A DNA stretch of 64,000 nucleotides from assembly GCF_037975245.1 (NCBI RefSeq), contig NC_092564.1, positions 15,007,984-15,071,983 on the forward strand. Direction: 5' to 3'. The stretch is from Apostichopus japonicus. Taxonomy: Eukaryota > Echinodermata > Holothuroidea > Aspidochirotida > Stichopodidae. The position numbers and the translations under genes were made by a program. The notes below the pieces were generated by a model that did not search any database, was not told where the DNA came from, and was given only the letters and a program-made list of their open reading frames with translations. Positions 11,611 through 24,699 of the stretch are shown piece by piece. Position 1 is the first letter of the stretch, and each line of letters begins with the position of its first letter.

Positions 11611-13032
11611 ATGGAGAGGAGAGGAAAAATCTGGTTTGTTGGAATCATTGCTAGCAGGCCAATTCAAATAATGTTTTTACTAGTCAATTTAGCAAACTTA
11701 GTTATGCTTTGCTTGGGAGAGGAAACTATTGTGATAAATAAATTATGGAAGGAACATATAATCCGATCAGAGGGACAAACAGTGACCTTACGCTGTATAA
11801 GTAATGGTAATGTCACAATGTTCCGAATAGAGACACTAAAGAACGACAGTCAGGCAAAGATTGTGATGAATTCATCGCTGCTTGAGGACTTCACTGGCAG
11901 TTATATTTTCCACTCCACGAAGAATGGATCAGACTTAATTAATGACTTAACTATTAAAGATGTCACCAGGGATTTTAACGGTTCCTTATTTCGATGCGTG
12001 GACCATATTACGTTCAATCCACAGGAGCTTTCATTGAGAGTGCTATACAGTCCAAGACGTGAATATCCACAGTGTACATCCAGTTCTACCTATCCAATAT
12101 ATTTCACTGATCAAATTGGTGAACCTTTTGATTTAACCTGTATCTCAGAAGAAGGAAATCCGAGAATAAAACTCTCCTTACAAAACACGCTGACACTGAT
12201 AAACAGTTCGTCCGTTACTCTTGGAGAGAATAAAACTCATCGATATGTTGAATTGAATGCTAAACTCGATAGTAAATGGAACAACAGTATGTTTTATTGT
12301 TACGTTGTACAATCTTCTCCAGGGATGGTTGATTATAGTGCTAATTGTTCATTTGGTCCAATACAGTTTGTGGATGAATTAACTATCATTACGAATACAT
12401 CGAATGTGTCATTTAAAGAAGGAAAGAAGATTATGTTTTCTTGTAAGAGTAATTTTGATGCTGCTTACAAACAATGGAACATAGTAGATATTCCGAAACA
12501 TGTTTCGTATTCCAGTTCAAATGATTCAGATTTGATATACTTAGAAATAGATGTTAGTACTTTGACAAAAGATACCCTAATAACATTAGACTGCTTTGTA
12601 TCTTATCGTGGTAGAAATTTGACCACGAATGTAACGGCCTGTGTCGAAGCTTCTGTAAATGAATCAATCTTACCTATTCTCGTTACCTTAGCCGCACTCT
12701 CAATGGTGCTCTCAATTTTACTAAGTATCGTCGTAATGAAAATAGTGAATAAAAGTCAGAAAAAACAAAATTATAACATAGATATATCAATAGACGGCTC
12801 TAATGACAGCATAGAAGGACACACATACACTACACCAGAAGAGAGTCAGTTAAATACAGGTTTACATATTGACAGATTATCTGTAGAGGAAAATCTTGAT
12901 TACGAAGAAATACCGACAGTAGCCTGTGACATGATACCTAATGTTGTATATGAGCCATGTTCTGTGGATGCATCATCATCAGCTATTCTAGATGAGAGGA
13001 TTCAGGGACCACAGCAAGGTAACTCGTCATAA
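11611..13032 (+). CDS. Gene B: three-Ig membrane receptor with ITIM-like / Src-SH2-type tail, no kinase
   Basis: This single-exon reading frame of 473 aa is probably a type I cell-surface receptor. An N-terminal hydrophobic signal lies near residues 16-36. Three Ig-like domains follow: Ig1 (Cys62-Cys129), Ig2 (Cys177-Cys230) and Ig3 (Cys278-Cys328), with many N-glycosylation sequons. The membrane helix is about 353-377. The roughly 95-residue cytoplasmic tail is unlike genes A, C and D. It contains LDYEEI at 429-434, which fits the ITIM pattern and is also a classic pYEEI-type SH2 ligand, plus VVYEPC (Tyr447) and HTYTTP (Tyr406). The ectodomain closely matches C and D, and the start codon is conserved. 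An inhibitory or adaptor-recruiting role is inference from the motifs. A possible splice donor (AAGGTAACT) just before the stop could allow another ending. Confidence 0.9.
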   Translation: MERRGKIWFVGIIASRPIQIMFLLVNLANLVMLCLGEETIVINKLWKEHIIRSEGQTVTLRCISNGNVTMFRIETLKNDSQAKIVMNSSLLEDFTGSYIFHSTKNGSDLINDLTIKDVTRDFNGSLFRCVDHITFNPQELSLRVLYSPRREYPQCTSSSTYPIYFTDQIGEPFDLTCISEEGNPRIKLSLQNTLTLINSSSVTLGENKTHRYVELNAKLDSKWNNSMFYCYVVQSSPGMVDYSANCSFGPIQFVDELTIITNTSNVSFKEGKKIMFSCKSNFDAAYKQWNIVDIPKHVSYSSSNDSDLIYLEIDVSTLTKDTLITLDCFVSYRGRNLTTNVTACVEASVNESILPILVTLAALSMVLSILLSIVVMKIVNKSQKKQNYNIDISIDGSNDSIEGHTYTTPEESQLNTGLHIDRLSVEENLDYEEIPTVACDMIPNVVYEPCSVDASSSAILDERIQGPQQGNSS

Positions 13033-13043
13033 TGAGGACATAA

Positions 13044-13166
13044 TACAACGAAGAAACAATGGAAGATGTCAAAGTTAGAGAAAGTCATACAAGTAACGGT
13101 AAGGAAAGTCACAATAACCTTGATTTCGAGACATATTACACGGACAGCGACGCTGATAATTTGTGA
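13044..13166 (+). CDS. Coding-like stretch just after gene B, possible alternative tail
   Basis: Directly after the gene B stop, in another frame, 40 codons are open before TGA at 13164-13166. The peptide is acidic, polar and tyrosine-bearing, ending in DFETYYTDSDADNL; an ATG lies at 13059. It could be the original end of the gene B tail cut off by a frameshift, an alternatively spliced ending, or chance. It is much too short to stand alone with confidence. Confidence 0.3.
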   Translation, partial: YNEETMEDVKVRESHTSNGKESHNNLDFETYYTDSDADNL

Positions 13167-15900
13167 AATGGACTAGCATTTAGCTTACGTTCGGTCTATA
13201 CTTATAATGCAATGTGGGACATTGACGGTATGGTGATGTAGAGAACATAACAATATGATCAAGATCACATGTTGAAACACAGCGAACGGCAGAGAAAGAT
13301 TAGTACACAGCAACAAAAAACATCGCGCGGAAAACATTATTTTCGAAGAAAACCCGCACAGACAGACCTTCAGTGAAATACAACCTTTTACATGGAAAAT
13401 AATACACCGTATAACTGAGTAAGTAGGATGAGTATGTTTCTGTGAGTACTCATTTTAAGATAGAATTTAGGACATTTCCATATATACAACTAGATAATCG
13501 ATGATGTAACAACAGAGAACAGAACAGAAAGATCGGAAAACAGTAACATGCGAAATGGTAATTGCCAAGGAGAGTTAGGCATAATAATTATAATAATAAC
13601 AGTATTTTCGGGAAACACCAGACTGAGAGACAACAACGATATACAGTCGTTTACTTGTGATGTCACAATTAATGTTGTAGTCTTGTCATATTAGTACCAT
13701 GGTGAGTCTAAGTATTTCTCTAATTTTCTACATCTGCCTGTCTATAGCCTTTTTGCAGTCTGTTATACCAACATGCAACATCTACATAAACATTTAATGA
13801 AGAGCGGAAATGAATACAAAATACAATTAGATATTCCTAAATGACATAAATTACTATATCTTTGTTTCAACGTAAATGTAATTAGTACAATAGGAAAGTT
13901 ATTGAAAAAATAAATGGTGACATTTAGCTCACTCTTTATATTATAGTCACAAAACAAGTAGCAGCCTGGCAGATATAAGTAAACTAATACAAACTATAAT
14001 AGCTTTGCAAATTAACATCATCATTTAGGCTTCATGTCAGTCTGTACAACCACGTAGTTGCTAGCACTTAAAACTTGATTTACTTTACATCGCTATTGTA
14101 AAATTATAGGCCTATCCAAAAGTGAGTCCTAGCAGGTCGAACGTCAAAGTAGGTCATTATACTTACTACATCGAGCATTGGATATCGGACTATTAAGAGA
14201 ATTATAGTTAATCATGCCATATTGTCTTTTAGTAGGGTTTTCACATGTTAGGGATTAAATAATCTTCCGGGGTTACTAGGCTGAACGGTTTACTTATTAA
14301 TTAAAGCTAACAACTAATTGAAGATATACACTTGAAAGACAATATATAACCCTCTCAATTGTAAGCAGTTAAAATAATTGTACTTCAGAGGTCGGTAAGT
14401 GAGTTAACAAAACGTGTACAAACTTTTACAACTAGATTCCTATAGAAGCCATACAAATATCATATTTAATAGTGACTCCGTTAGTTTCATTTTAATTGAT
14501 AATATACTAAACTGTTCATCATATATAGTCTAATAAAGCATCGTTTCTATTGTTAATACGAGCAGCAATCTGTCAGCAATGTCAAGCACAGGTTAAGAAT
14601 TATTGTACCTATTTACGAAAGCTAAAGGGGCTAATGATATGTGAAACATAATAACAGTTTTCTGGTCAACTTTGACAGACAGTGTCGACAATATACATTG
14701 TACCTGTAATTCTTGCAAATGGGGATTTTGAATGTTTCTACCAAATGCGCTGCCATGTCGACCGTAATGCGCGTAATATATACTGTCTAAAGATCGCCAA
14801 AGATTGCGTAATGAGTTATGAGTGGTAAATGCCATACTAGCTAGACAATGTCACATCATGTTAGTTGGGAATGTACAGGTGCGCCTCCCTTAGAGAAAAT
14901 TCGCAGTGATTTCAGAGACTTCTGCGTGTTAAGTTTCGCGGAATTACATAGGATTGATTAATTTTGGGCCTGTCTAGAGATTTCTATTTTGTCTTTTGTC
15001 ATCATTCTACACAAAAAAAAGAGATTTGTTACTTTATACAAGCTAATTATAGACATGATGGGTATTCTACTAGACGTTACTGATATTTCCGTTGTGCTGG
15101 TTGCTATGGTGATTTAGTCTGTCAATTTTAATCTTATCCTTACATTGTAGATTTTTTCTTTTTCAATTGTAATAAAGTATTTGCCTGAATATCCACCAGT
15201 AAATGACACTATCGATTTACTTTAATGTCACGTCTACTCCACAAATATATGTTATGGACAGAAGTATCTTGGAATGTATCTTGGGAAGGTATTGGCTATA
15301 CATCCGTATAATTTATGTTGATATCGTCTTATAACCTAATTTTGGCTTGAATCAACTTTTGAAATGTTAATTAATTCTAACCCATCGATTGTTGAATTTC
15401 TGGTGTTCCTCTCGAAATTTCACAGTCTCTCTCCGAGGTGAATAATGTCCTCATTTTGTTTTACAAACCTTTGGGGCCTAACTTCAGTCATAAAATGACA
15501 TATCTCTTTTTGCTTGGCCCTCTGCTACAGCGTCACTCTTTTTAACCTCAATTGTTTTAACATTAAATCCAAGTAATAATTCTAGAAATATCTCGGGATT
15601 TGTCTTTCCCACCGTAAGGGTGACTGTTTTTCCGTTTGAATTACCAACGAAGGCCAAAAAGGCCATGGCTGACGTAATTTCCAGGATAGCCTTGGTGCCC
15701 TACAAAAACACCTACCATCAAAGGCCACAAAGGCTGTCGTGCCCAAATTCTTTGGCCGTAATTTAGCCGCTGTGCCCTTTCACTTGAGTGCAATGCCAAA
15801 TAGATTCATAAGAAGACCATATGAGATAAAAATCAGATAATATCAAACTATGAGTCATGCATGCATGTGTCTTTTCATAGTTAATTTTTACATTATTTTA
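13167..15900. other. Downstream of gene B: no gene recognised
   Basis: AT-rich DNA with no credible reading frame and no similarity that I can see to the other spacers. From about 15470 a repeat-like segment begins that contains recurring GGCCTTGGTGCCCT-type phrases, which recur at about 16510-16550. Confidence 0.5.
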
Positions 15901-16385
15901 CAGGGATGTGCCCACGCCCCGCCAAGCACTAGAATTACCGCCCAGCACTGTCTTAAAAATCGTGAATCCCGCCCAGCAGTATTTTCATCTAAAATCCCGA
16001 CATTCCTAACAATATATTCAACATAAATTGGGCCTAGCCTATGCCAAAATCATACAGACTAATAATGCATCAGTTACGCATGCGAGAAACATGACTTACG
16101 GCTCTCAATCGGTCCCTTGTAAAATCTCTTTGAAAACAAACTAATAACTTTTACCAGGTACGTAATATATTTCACTATAAAAAAATTAAAAATGTAAATT
16201 GTTAGCAAAACTACTACTTGTGTATGTGCTTAAAAAGCTACACAAGTGCCAGCATTCGGCATCCGAGCACCTTCAAAAATCGACAAATTTCTCAAAGGGG
16301 AGAGGGACACCCCTCCCTCTTAAACCCCTCCCCCAGGACGGCGATCAGTATACCCGGCACTCAGGAAATCCTGGGCACATCCCTG
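15901..16385. mobile_element. Short DNA transposon (hAT-like ends)
   Basis: Perfect 14-bp inverted ends CAGGGATGTGCCCA and TGGGCACATCCCTG bound a 485-bp non-coding element. It contains a CCCCTCCCCCAGGACGGCGAT block that recurs at about 21515-21540. No matching 8-bp target duplication is visible, so assignment to hAT rests on the CAG...CTG ends only. Confidence 0.55.
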
Positions 16386-19300
16386 AAATTAGCAGAGTTA
16401 AAAAAGAGGACAAACCAAAAGTATGTGTAATGTGTTCTGCTGCATACTCATAAAATCACATTAAGCTAATACTGATGTTTTTTGGCTGTTTAGCAACAGA
16501 ACTTTTTGGCCTTGGTGCCCTACTTGATGGCCTTGGTGCCCTCCCAAATTCATAAGTCACAGAAGCCAAATGTCCTTGCCCTCACCAAGCCTTATTTCCA
16601 GCCCTGACCTACCTAAGCTTTCCCGCATTGCAAATCTTCTTTAACTGTGGTTTTTGAGAGACCTCACTCCAATTGGTAAGATTATCATTATCAAAACATT
16701 TGCAATTTCCCAACTTGTATATTTATTTACAGAACTCCCCAACCCTCCTGCTTATTTTTTTTTAAATACCTTAATAAGCTCTTTTATAAATTATTTAGAA
16801 CAATAAAACAGATAAGGTAAATATATATGTCCTCTGTAATGCTAACAGTTAGGGAAGTGTAAATATGATTGATCTCCATGTTTTTGCCAACAGTTAAAAG
16901 ACAAAGCTTGGTAAATATGTACATTAAACGAACATTTTAGACCTTGGAAAGTACTCTTTAATTATGTCTGTACGCAAATATGGCAGTGAATCTCTTTGTT
17001 TCTTATTAAGGTGATATTATCACATCCATGACCTTTGACCTCCACTAAAAACAATGGGCTACTGGTACCCCGTGGGGTCCTCCTGCTCAAAAACTATGGA
17101 GTTGTTACGACCTTCCCCCCTTTAGATATCGCGTTTACGACGTTTGTCACCGTTTCACCCCTGGTGACCCCAAATGACCTTTGACCTCCACCAAAAACCT
17201 TGGGCTACTGGTACCCCGTGGGGTGATGTTTGGGCTCTTTTGAATTTCTCAGTACCTGAAGCGTATGTTGCTAGCCAGTTTGTGTTAAAGAGCAGTTTCC
17301 TTAGAATTGTATTGTTTATTTTGATGTTTTGAAAGAAAATAAGGTGTATTATATTGGTGAATTTTTCACCGATGATGGTCACATTTATTTTGTCGTATCA
17401 AAATGTTGTTATTAAGCATAATATTCCAAATTTCCCTATCACCTATTACTAGGGCATATAATTTCTTAAATATGTATGAACGCCTACAGTATAAAATTCT
17501 CCTTACAAACCAGAACCACACATTTTGTATACAGATCTTTTTTTCACGAATAACGCTCCCACCCAGCGGAGGAAGGTATCCACGTCACGAGTTTAATTGG
17601 AATTCTATTTTTGTTATTCCGTATATAACGTTTATATTAGTCAGGGAGCCTAACATTAAATATTTCAGTTTCGTTTCCTGATTAGGTTTATAGGCTCAAA
17701 TCATTATCTATTCCGTATAAAAGTACATGATTTCTGCTCTCTGTTCCTTTTCTATTTGTAGCTCTGAAAGTGAAACTTTAGAGCACCTTTTCTATTTTGT
17801 CCATTAGTAACATAGCAACAAAATGCAACTTACACTAACCGTATATTAGGAAAAAAAGTGTTAATATAGATTAATTAATTGTATACTTCAGAGATGTAGT
17901 TCGAATAAACAGCCCTATTAACTTCTTTGTTATGCATGCAAAGTGCTTCATGTTTTACAGGCAAGAACATGGTTTCATATGCAATGACTTTTTGTTTAAA
18001 GATTAAGGTCATTTTTTGAGCTTGAACACTTCTTTCTCACCAAGCAAAAGTAATTTGAAAATGGTTGAGAAGTACAAGTCTTTCTTCAATTGCTTTTAAT
18101 TTGCGGTACTGTGTGTTTGTGTCTCACATCCTGTTTTAAAATGTCTTATGTTTTCATATTCTTACAATTGTTTGATTCTGTACGTTTTAGGTTTTCATAT
18201 ATTAATGTTTGTACATCACATCCTGTTTAATACGAGCATGCAATTACCCTCGTGGTTTAATAAAGTTGATCTAATGTAATCTAAATAATTTTCTTTGCTT
18301 TCTTGTTCACTCCTACGGATTTTATGTCTGTCTACGGAGCTTTTGATCACTATACTACGTGTAAGTTGTAAGACTTATTCTTTGCAAACACCTCACCATA
18401 TATGGTTTTTATGTATGAAAAGTTTTGTGAAGAAAGACATCAAATAAAAGAGATGCAAGAAGAAAACTTTTGATATGTTACTTTGTATTGTATGTATATG
18501 CCTTCACGAGTTTTTCTTGGTATGTGTGTCTATTTTATGTTTTGACTATCGTCTCATACAATATCAGGAGAAATAAAAAAAAATTTAAAAAATAGTAAAA
18601 AATTCTAAATGTTGATTTACCAAAAAACAATTATTTTCGTTTTAAACAATTTCATCTGAAAGGCATACTGGTAGTTTTAAATTTAACACATTGGCATCTT
18701 ATATGTAGGGTATTAGTTAAGAACAATATTCCCATTTTCAATATTGGAATGATTGGTTTTAGAAGTCATTCAAATAAATGCAAAGTCGTTGGTTGTACAA
18801 GAGTTAATAGAGATAACATTCAGGTTATAATTAAAAGATTACATATTGTTATTCAAGGTATATATATCATGATTTAAAAGTAAGGCTGAACAGGAGGGGT
18901 GGAGATAGTGGCAGTTTCTTCATGTTTTATAATTAACAAAGTGCCCTTTGTTATTAAAAAGTGCCCTTTTTGTTCCAACATTGAAATATTTGTCCTCGGA
19001 AGGCACAGAGGACCCAATGTTGGAAAGTTTTATGCAGCATTGTGGTTTCCACACATCCCAGTGCCCCCCTTCGGCTCGCCCCCTCCCCTTCCCCGTCCGT
19101 CCAGATTGAAGCCTTTCCGTCCGCCCTGAAGTTGAATCGACCTTGATGAGTGACAGAGGGTTGAAACCATGTTGTAATTCGGTGAAATCACATGACATCA
19201 CCTGAATCTCTGGTTTGTACTTATAAATATCGACATGTAACTCCACATGATAAAACACTTACTCTAAAACCGGAATCACTACTGTACCGCTCATCAGAAC

Positions 19301-20700
19301 ACAAAGAATATGTGAGATAGGTGAACTCATTGATCACATTATCATGGCCGATATTTACTTGACATTAGTCTTAGAAATTCTGATGAGGATATTGACAACC
19401 TTCAACTGTCAGCCAAAGAATGTAAGAATAATATTTGTTATAAGTAATTGTGTAATCTGGATAGAAGTTTCCCTCTGAACAGGTTTAACAGAAAAATATG
19501 TTATGATTCTCCAAGGTTTAGTCATATTTCCAATTCTTTTTTCTTCTTTCTTGCTCTTCAAACAGGTCATTGCGTTCATGTGTACCAAATATTTACGCTG
19601 TAAAATATGTACGCAACAAATGCATTTTGCATGTTAATGGCAATAAGGGTAAGTATACAAATTTTAAACTAAAATGCATTATTATAGAATCGTCCTTTGA
19701 ACGAATGAAGGAAAGTTTTCTTGATTCCCCAAAAAAAAATGAGAATTCATTCTTCGAGATACCCTTTACGACTCTACACAAGTGCTGAGGATATGTTTGG
19801 ACTGCTCCTTAAATATCTGAACGAAATCTGGCTCGTCAAGTTAACGAATCGAATGTATCTAATATTATCAAGCAATTCTAAACTAAGTTGAAACAGCTGC
19901 TTTTCCTATTATCAATATATCTATTTTTTATAGTTCGTAATATGATTACTGAACAAGATATCCCATATCATCGGATATGGTCGCAAATGATTGGTCGCAT
20001 GTCAGAGGATGAGGAAGTATATCAGACAATATGGAATGATTAGCCAAGGTAATCCATGCGCAGCTTATACTCACTCCGTGACGATGTATTCATAAAATCA
20101 GTTAATATTACTTTTTCTTATGAGGAAATGCTCCGTATAGAATTTCCCATGTTAGATAATACTGCTTGAGTCTTGTGAAGTAAGCACGCTTGTTTCTCTT
20201 TATAAATGTCACGTATACAGTCGTTCCGCCTTCGCTACTTAATTAACTTCAGTCTGTCGTCATAAAATACATTTAAGAAACTGAGTTTGCTTTGTTTGTA
20301 TTTTGTTGTTGTTGTAAAAATCTGTGCGAAAGTTTACTTTCGTTTAATATGCTAAATTCTTCCTTTTTTTGATTGTAAAGTCCTTGACATGCATGGCCGA
20401 ACGTTACCACGAGACATTATAAAAATTATAATTATTATATAATTACTCACTGTGAAATAGCACGGCTACGAGCCTACGACTTAGTACGAGGCTTATGCAA
20501 TGCATTAGGGTGGTCTATTTTTAGATTTGTGCTTATCATATCCACACTGCAAGCCTGCAAGTTGTCAACTGTCACTGAACGTTAGTATTTAGCACTATTT
20601 TGTTAGATCCAAGTTCAATTTCTATGGTTTAATCTAAAAATAATTATTCCACGGATAACTTATCATGAAACCAACTACGCGAGCGTCAAAGAAAGAAGAA
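16386..20700. other. Unrecognised non-coding region
   Basis: AT-rich sequence with short unrelated frames only. Two partial repeat units occur at 17030-17095 and 17174-17227, both with TGACCTTTGACCTCCAC and CTACTGGTACCCCGTGGGG. A G/C-rich scrap at 19060-19130 looks like old transposon sequence. No gene is supported. Confidence 0.45.
17030..17227 (+). repeat. Two diverged tandem units (period about 145 bp)
   Basis: The phrases TGACCTTTGACCTCCAC and CTACTGGTACCCCGTGGGG occur twice in the same order and spacing. This is probably a fragment of a dispersed repeat; no coding content. Confidence 0.5.
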
Positions 20701-20715
20701 AGGAGGGGTTGGGGA

Positions 20716-22334
20716 CAGTGGCGTCGCCAAGGGGGGGAGGGGGGAAGGGGGCACGTGCCCCCTGGAAACCTAGTGCCCCCCGAGTGCCCCCCCATCTGAG
20801 ATTTGGGTTGGTAAACAAATATATATATATTTTGTTATATTCAACTCCCATCATCTGAGTTGGTTTTTCACAAAGACAAAGAAGCACAGTAATTCGTATT
20901 TTCTTCAAATGAGCTGCGAAAAATGAAAAAGTTTATCCTTGACCGTCGGATATCGAAGTCGTAACCCGCGCCATCACAACAGGTGTCGATATTTACATTG
21001 AATGTGTCAGTGTGAGAATGTGAGGGTCCGCAGGCACCATACCTGCCTATATTTGTGGACCCATATATTAACCCTGTTGTGTAGGGGGTGCAGAGGTCAT
21101 TTGAGGTCAGATGCTTCTAGGAACAAAAGGCGAATGTTCACACCTGCATACTGAGCCATACTCGATGTGTGATCAAACTTTGGATTGCATGGTGAGATCC
21201 CTGATAGGAGCCAATAACGATGCTGGAACCTGTTACATCTTAATAGATAATGGGAGAAAACAAGAAGGACAAGAAAGGAGTCGGGGGTCATGCACACATT
21301 AATTCAACAAATGAAGGTTCTATTGATAGGGTTAGGCATGATATCGACAGCATGTGGTTCATATCCTCTGCAAAATTCTGCGCGTTGTTAAAATCATTAC
21401 CTCAAAAATAGCAATTTCCGGAGATATCTTCAGATCGAATTTAGCATCAAATGTGGCACCATTTTGCATCTAGCCCATCCTCCGTATGCGAAAGTTTTCC
21501 ACCCCCTCCCCCTTAGACCCCTCCCCCAGGACGGCGATCCGTATCCACCTAAGTGCCCCCATCAAATGCTGGTGCCCCCCCTGTGCCCCCCCAGACTGAA
21601 AAGTCTGGTGAAAATTTTCGAGATACCGTGTTTACAAGCCAGGCGTCACACACACACACACACACGCACACACATGTTTGTGTTTCATTCACACCGAGGA
21701 CCCCATTGTATTTTCCATTGTTCAAATCCACGTACCCTAACTTTAACAATACCCCATACAATAGAATTCTTCCGAGGACGTGGTGATTCTTTAGAAATCA
21801 CAACCGAGGACCTGAAATTCTTTTGTTCAAGTCCTCGGTCAGATAGCAAAACAAACGCACCCATACACACGCACATACACACACACCCACTCTCCGCCTG
21901 CATAAATGCATAGGTTATGATTTCATCGAAACCAAAAACACGGCTGCAGCACAGCCAGAACAGGGAAATTCATTGTTTTGAACGATGAGTCATGTAGCTC
22001 GCAAAGCGGACGTGTATAGCCGCTGGTGTGGCGTGAGCACTCACACATTCAATGTAAATATCGACACCTGTTGTGATGGCGCGGGTTACGACTTCGATAC
22101 CCGACAGGAAGGATAAACTTTTTCATTTTTTCGCAGCTCATTTGAAGAAAATACGAATTACTGTGCTTCTTTGTCCTTATGAAAAACCAACTCAGATGAT
22201 GGGAGTTGAATATAACAAACTATATATATTTTTTTACCAACCCAAATCTCAGATGGGGGGGGGGCACTCGGGGGGCACTCGGTTTTCCAGGGGGGCACGT
22301 GCCCCCTGCCCCCCCCCCCTTGGCGACGCCACTG
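20716..22334. mobile_element. Inverted pair of about 300-bp transposon arms, 1.6 kb overall
   Basis: The segment at about 20716-21010 is repeated in reverse at about 22045-22334. The outer tips are CAGTGGCGTCGCC and GGCGACGCCACTG, followed inward by G-rich tracts and a GGCACGTGCCCCC palindrome. The inner 1 kb contains another G/C-rich repeat scrap and a (CA)n tract. No 8-bp target duplication is visible, so this may be two elements in opposite orientation or one long-armed element. Confidence 0.6.
21647..21674 (+). repeat. (CA)n microsatellite
   Basis: About 14 CA units with one G interruption, inside the inverted element pair. Confidence 0.85.
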
Positions 22335-23869
22335 CATTCTATGTGAACGTACTCATTCAGTTGCCACTGATCAGGCGTAAGCTGTTGGAAACGTTATGAC
22401 TGCTTTTGATCTGCGTGGCAATCAAGTAGCAAATTAAGTCTAAGTTGCAGGGAGACTTGTGACAGTGGTGATCGTCAGTTGGGGAAGATGGTTCAGTCCG
22501 GGGGATTGTGCATTCATCCGGGGAAGCCAATGAACACTACTACGGGTTTTCCCTTCCGCCCTTTTTTTCAACCTAAAAAAAAAAATTATCATCAAAACCT
22601 TGCGTTTAGCCTGCTACTTTTATAATCATATAGACCTAAATCATCGTCTAAATTTGCGACGAAATGGATCATTCGACGATCATGCTGTATTGCTTACATT
22701 CTGGGCAAGGATTCCCAAACCACCAATTCATAGGAGACGTCTTGAAGGACCGCAGGGCGCGCAGCTCCTTCCATTTGAAACTCATTAGTTCGCTTTTGGT
22801 CCTCCCATACAGATACAGGTCCGTACCTTAATCAGTCAGTGAGTTTATTATTAGCCATAGTTAGCACTATCTTGTGTTTAGAGCTACTTATGTAGACCTT
22901 TTAAAGTTATAATCCGAATATGCCTAAGACTGTACTATATCCAGTGTAAAATTTGTAATTTGTTATTTTCTAGAGGAGGACCCCCAGATCACCTCTATAT
23001 GCTTCAACAACCCCAGTGCAGCCCACCGAACTAAAATCCTACATTCGTCCCTGTCGTTTCACAAAATTCAGCTCATACTTTAATCAGTCGGGGCAATTTT
23101 GAACACCCCCCCCCCGCCCATACACACACACACCTTGGAAATCCTGTGCATGCCACTGGATTGTCATAGCGCTACCATTTTCCAAGCATTAAGATGAAGC
23201 GCCGCTGCATAGGTATAAATTTTAATAAAACTTTCAGTATGGCTAAATTGTCAAAATATGTATATCTGGCGAAGCGTAAAACAGTTGACAGTTTATGGTC
23301 CTATGATGTAAATATCCGGATGGGTGAAACTGGAACTATTACTGTATATTGTCAGAAGTATTAAATCATAGGCCTATATTTCTAACTAAAGCAACTGTCA
23401 AACAAAAACCAGACATTTAATTTGGAAGCAAAATCAAAATAGAAGGTACCGTTCAGTAGAAAAAAGTTATAAGCCTAAACAGCTTCCAAGTTAATTCAAT
23501 ATTTGAGTTGTCAACAAAATCGTATAAATGTGTGCGTTACTTAAGTCTAAAAGAGGCCAATTTAATCACTATATCAATGCAGTGTTAACATTATAAAACG
23601 ACAAAGAATAATATAACAATAATACAGACGATGGAATTAAAAAGATACATAGCCTTTGTGAGCACATTACGATTCATTCTAAAAAGTGTTTGAACATTAA
23701 GAGGATTTGGGTTCATTGCTGGCCTCTTTGTAATTTAAGTAAGAGGGATGCAGGGGAGGGGAAGGAGGGCCCGAAACTTAGTTTCCAGTTATGAAGGATT
23801 TGTGTGTTACCTCTGTAGTCTATACTGATTCTCTCTACATCAGTCGGTAGATATGATATATATATATAT
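22335..23869. other. No gene recognised
   Basis: AT-rich DNA with isolated poly-C and poly-A stretches (for example around 23105-23120) and no coherent frame or repeat structure that I can identify. Confidence 0.4.
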
Positions 23870-23914
23870 CAGGTGCGTATCCAGGGGGGCGTTGGGGGCG
23901 CGCGCCCCCCGGGT

Positions 23915-24036
23915 AAGGAAAAGAGGAGAGAAAAAAAGAGAAGAAAACAGGGAAAAGGAGGGAGAAAAAGAAAAGGAGGAGAGAAAGGAAGGGAAAAGAA
24001 AAAGAAAAAAGAGAGAAAAAGGAGAAAAGGAGGGAG
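23915..24036 (+). repeat. Polypurine tract, 122 nt
   Basis: All A or G except one C at 23948. It produces spurious Lys/Glu-rich or Ser/Phe-rich open frames on the two strands. Not coding. Confidence 0.85.
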
Positions 24037-24699
24037 TAGAAGATAGCCAAGACCTCGGGAAGAGAAAGAGGAACAGTCATAGTTAAAGCGCTGATCCCAA
24101 TTATATACACAGGGTAGCCAGTGACAGATCAAGGATTACGGAGGTGTGCGCCTCACCCTACCCGTTACACCGACAACTCCATTTTTGACGTTTCCATTTT
24201 TCCTCTCTCACTAATGTATCTATATAAATACTATATATGGTCTATCATAACGCGTGTGTGTGTATGGACGCCTTAACAATTGTACAATTGTGCTATATGG
24301 AACCAACTGTGGCTGGTCTTGAACTCGATCGAGTCGTCGGGGAACATGACGCATTTCGGGAAGGGGGCGACCGCCCCCCCCCCCGAGCAAATTTTCTTTA
24401 CGACATCGCTAGTAATTTCAAAATAGACAATGCTTAGATGCAACTTACAAGGCCTGGGAAGTGTCATTTCCAGCGATCTGGGAGGCATTTTCGGCCAAAA
24501 TTTTTCTTGTACGCTTCGCGCCAACTCATGGTGGCGCTTCGCTTAGATAGTTTGCCTACAGGCTTCGCCCCTCCCTTGGCAATTACTCGCTACACGCCTG
24601 TTCGAATATGTAAAGCAAAGAGCAGATATAACATGATATCAGTGAGCAAAAATGCATGTTCCACGATGAACAGCCTCAAAAACTGTCTATGTGTGTAGT

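Noticed and set aside
23853-24132. Lys/Glu-rich and Ser/Phe-rich proteins on the two strands
   Set aside because: Both are translations of a polypurine tract inside a transposon.
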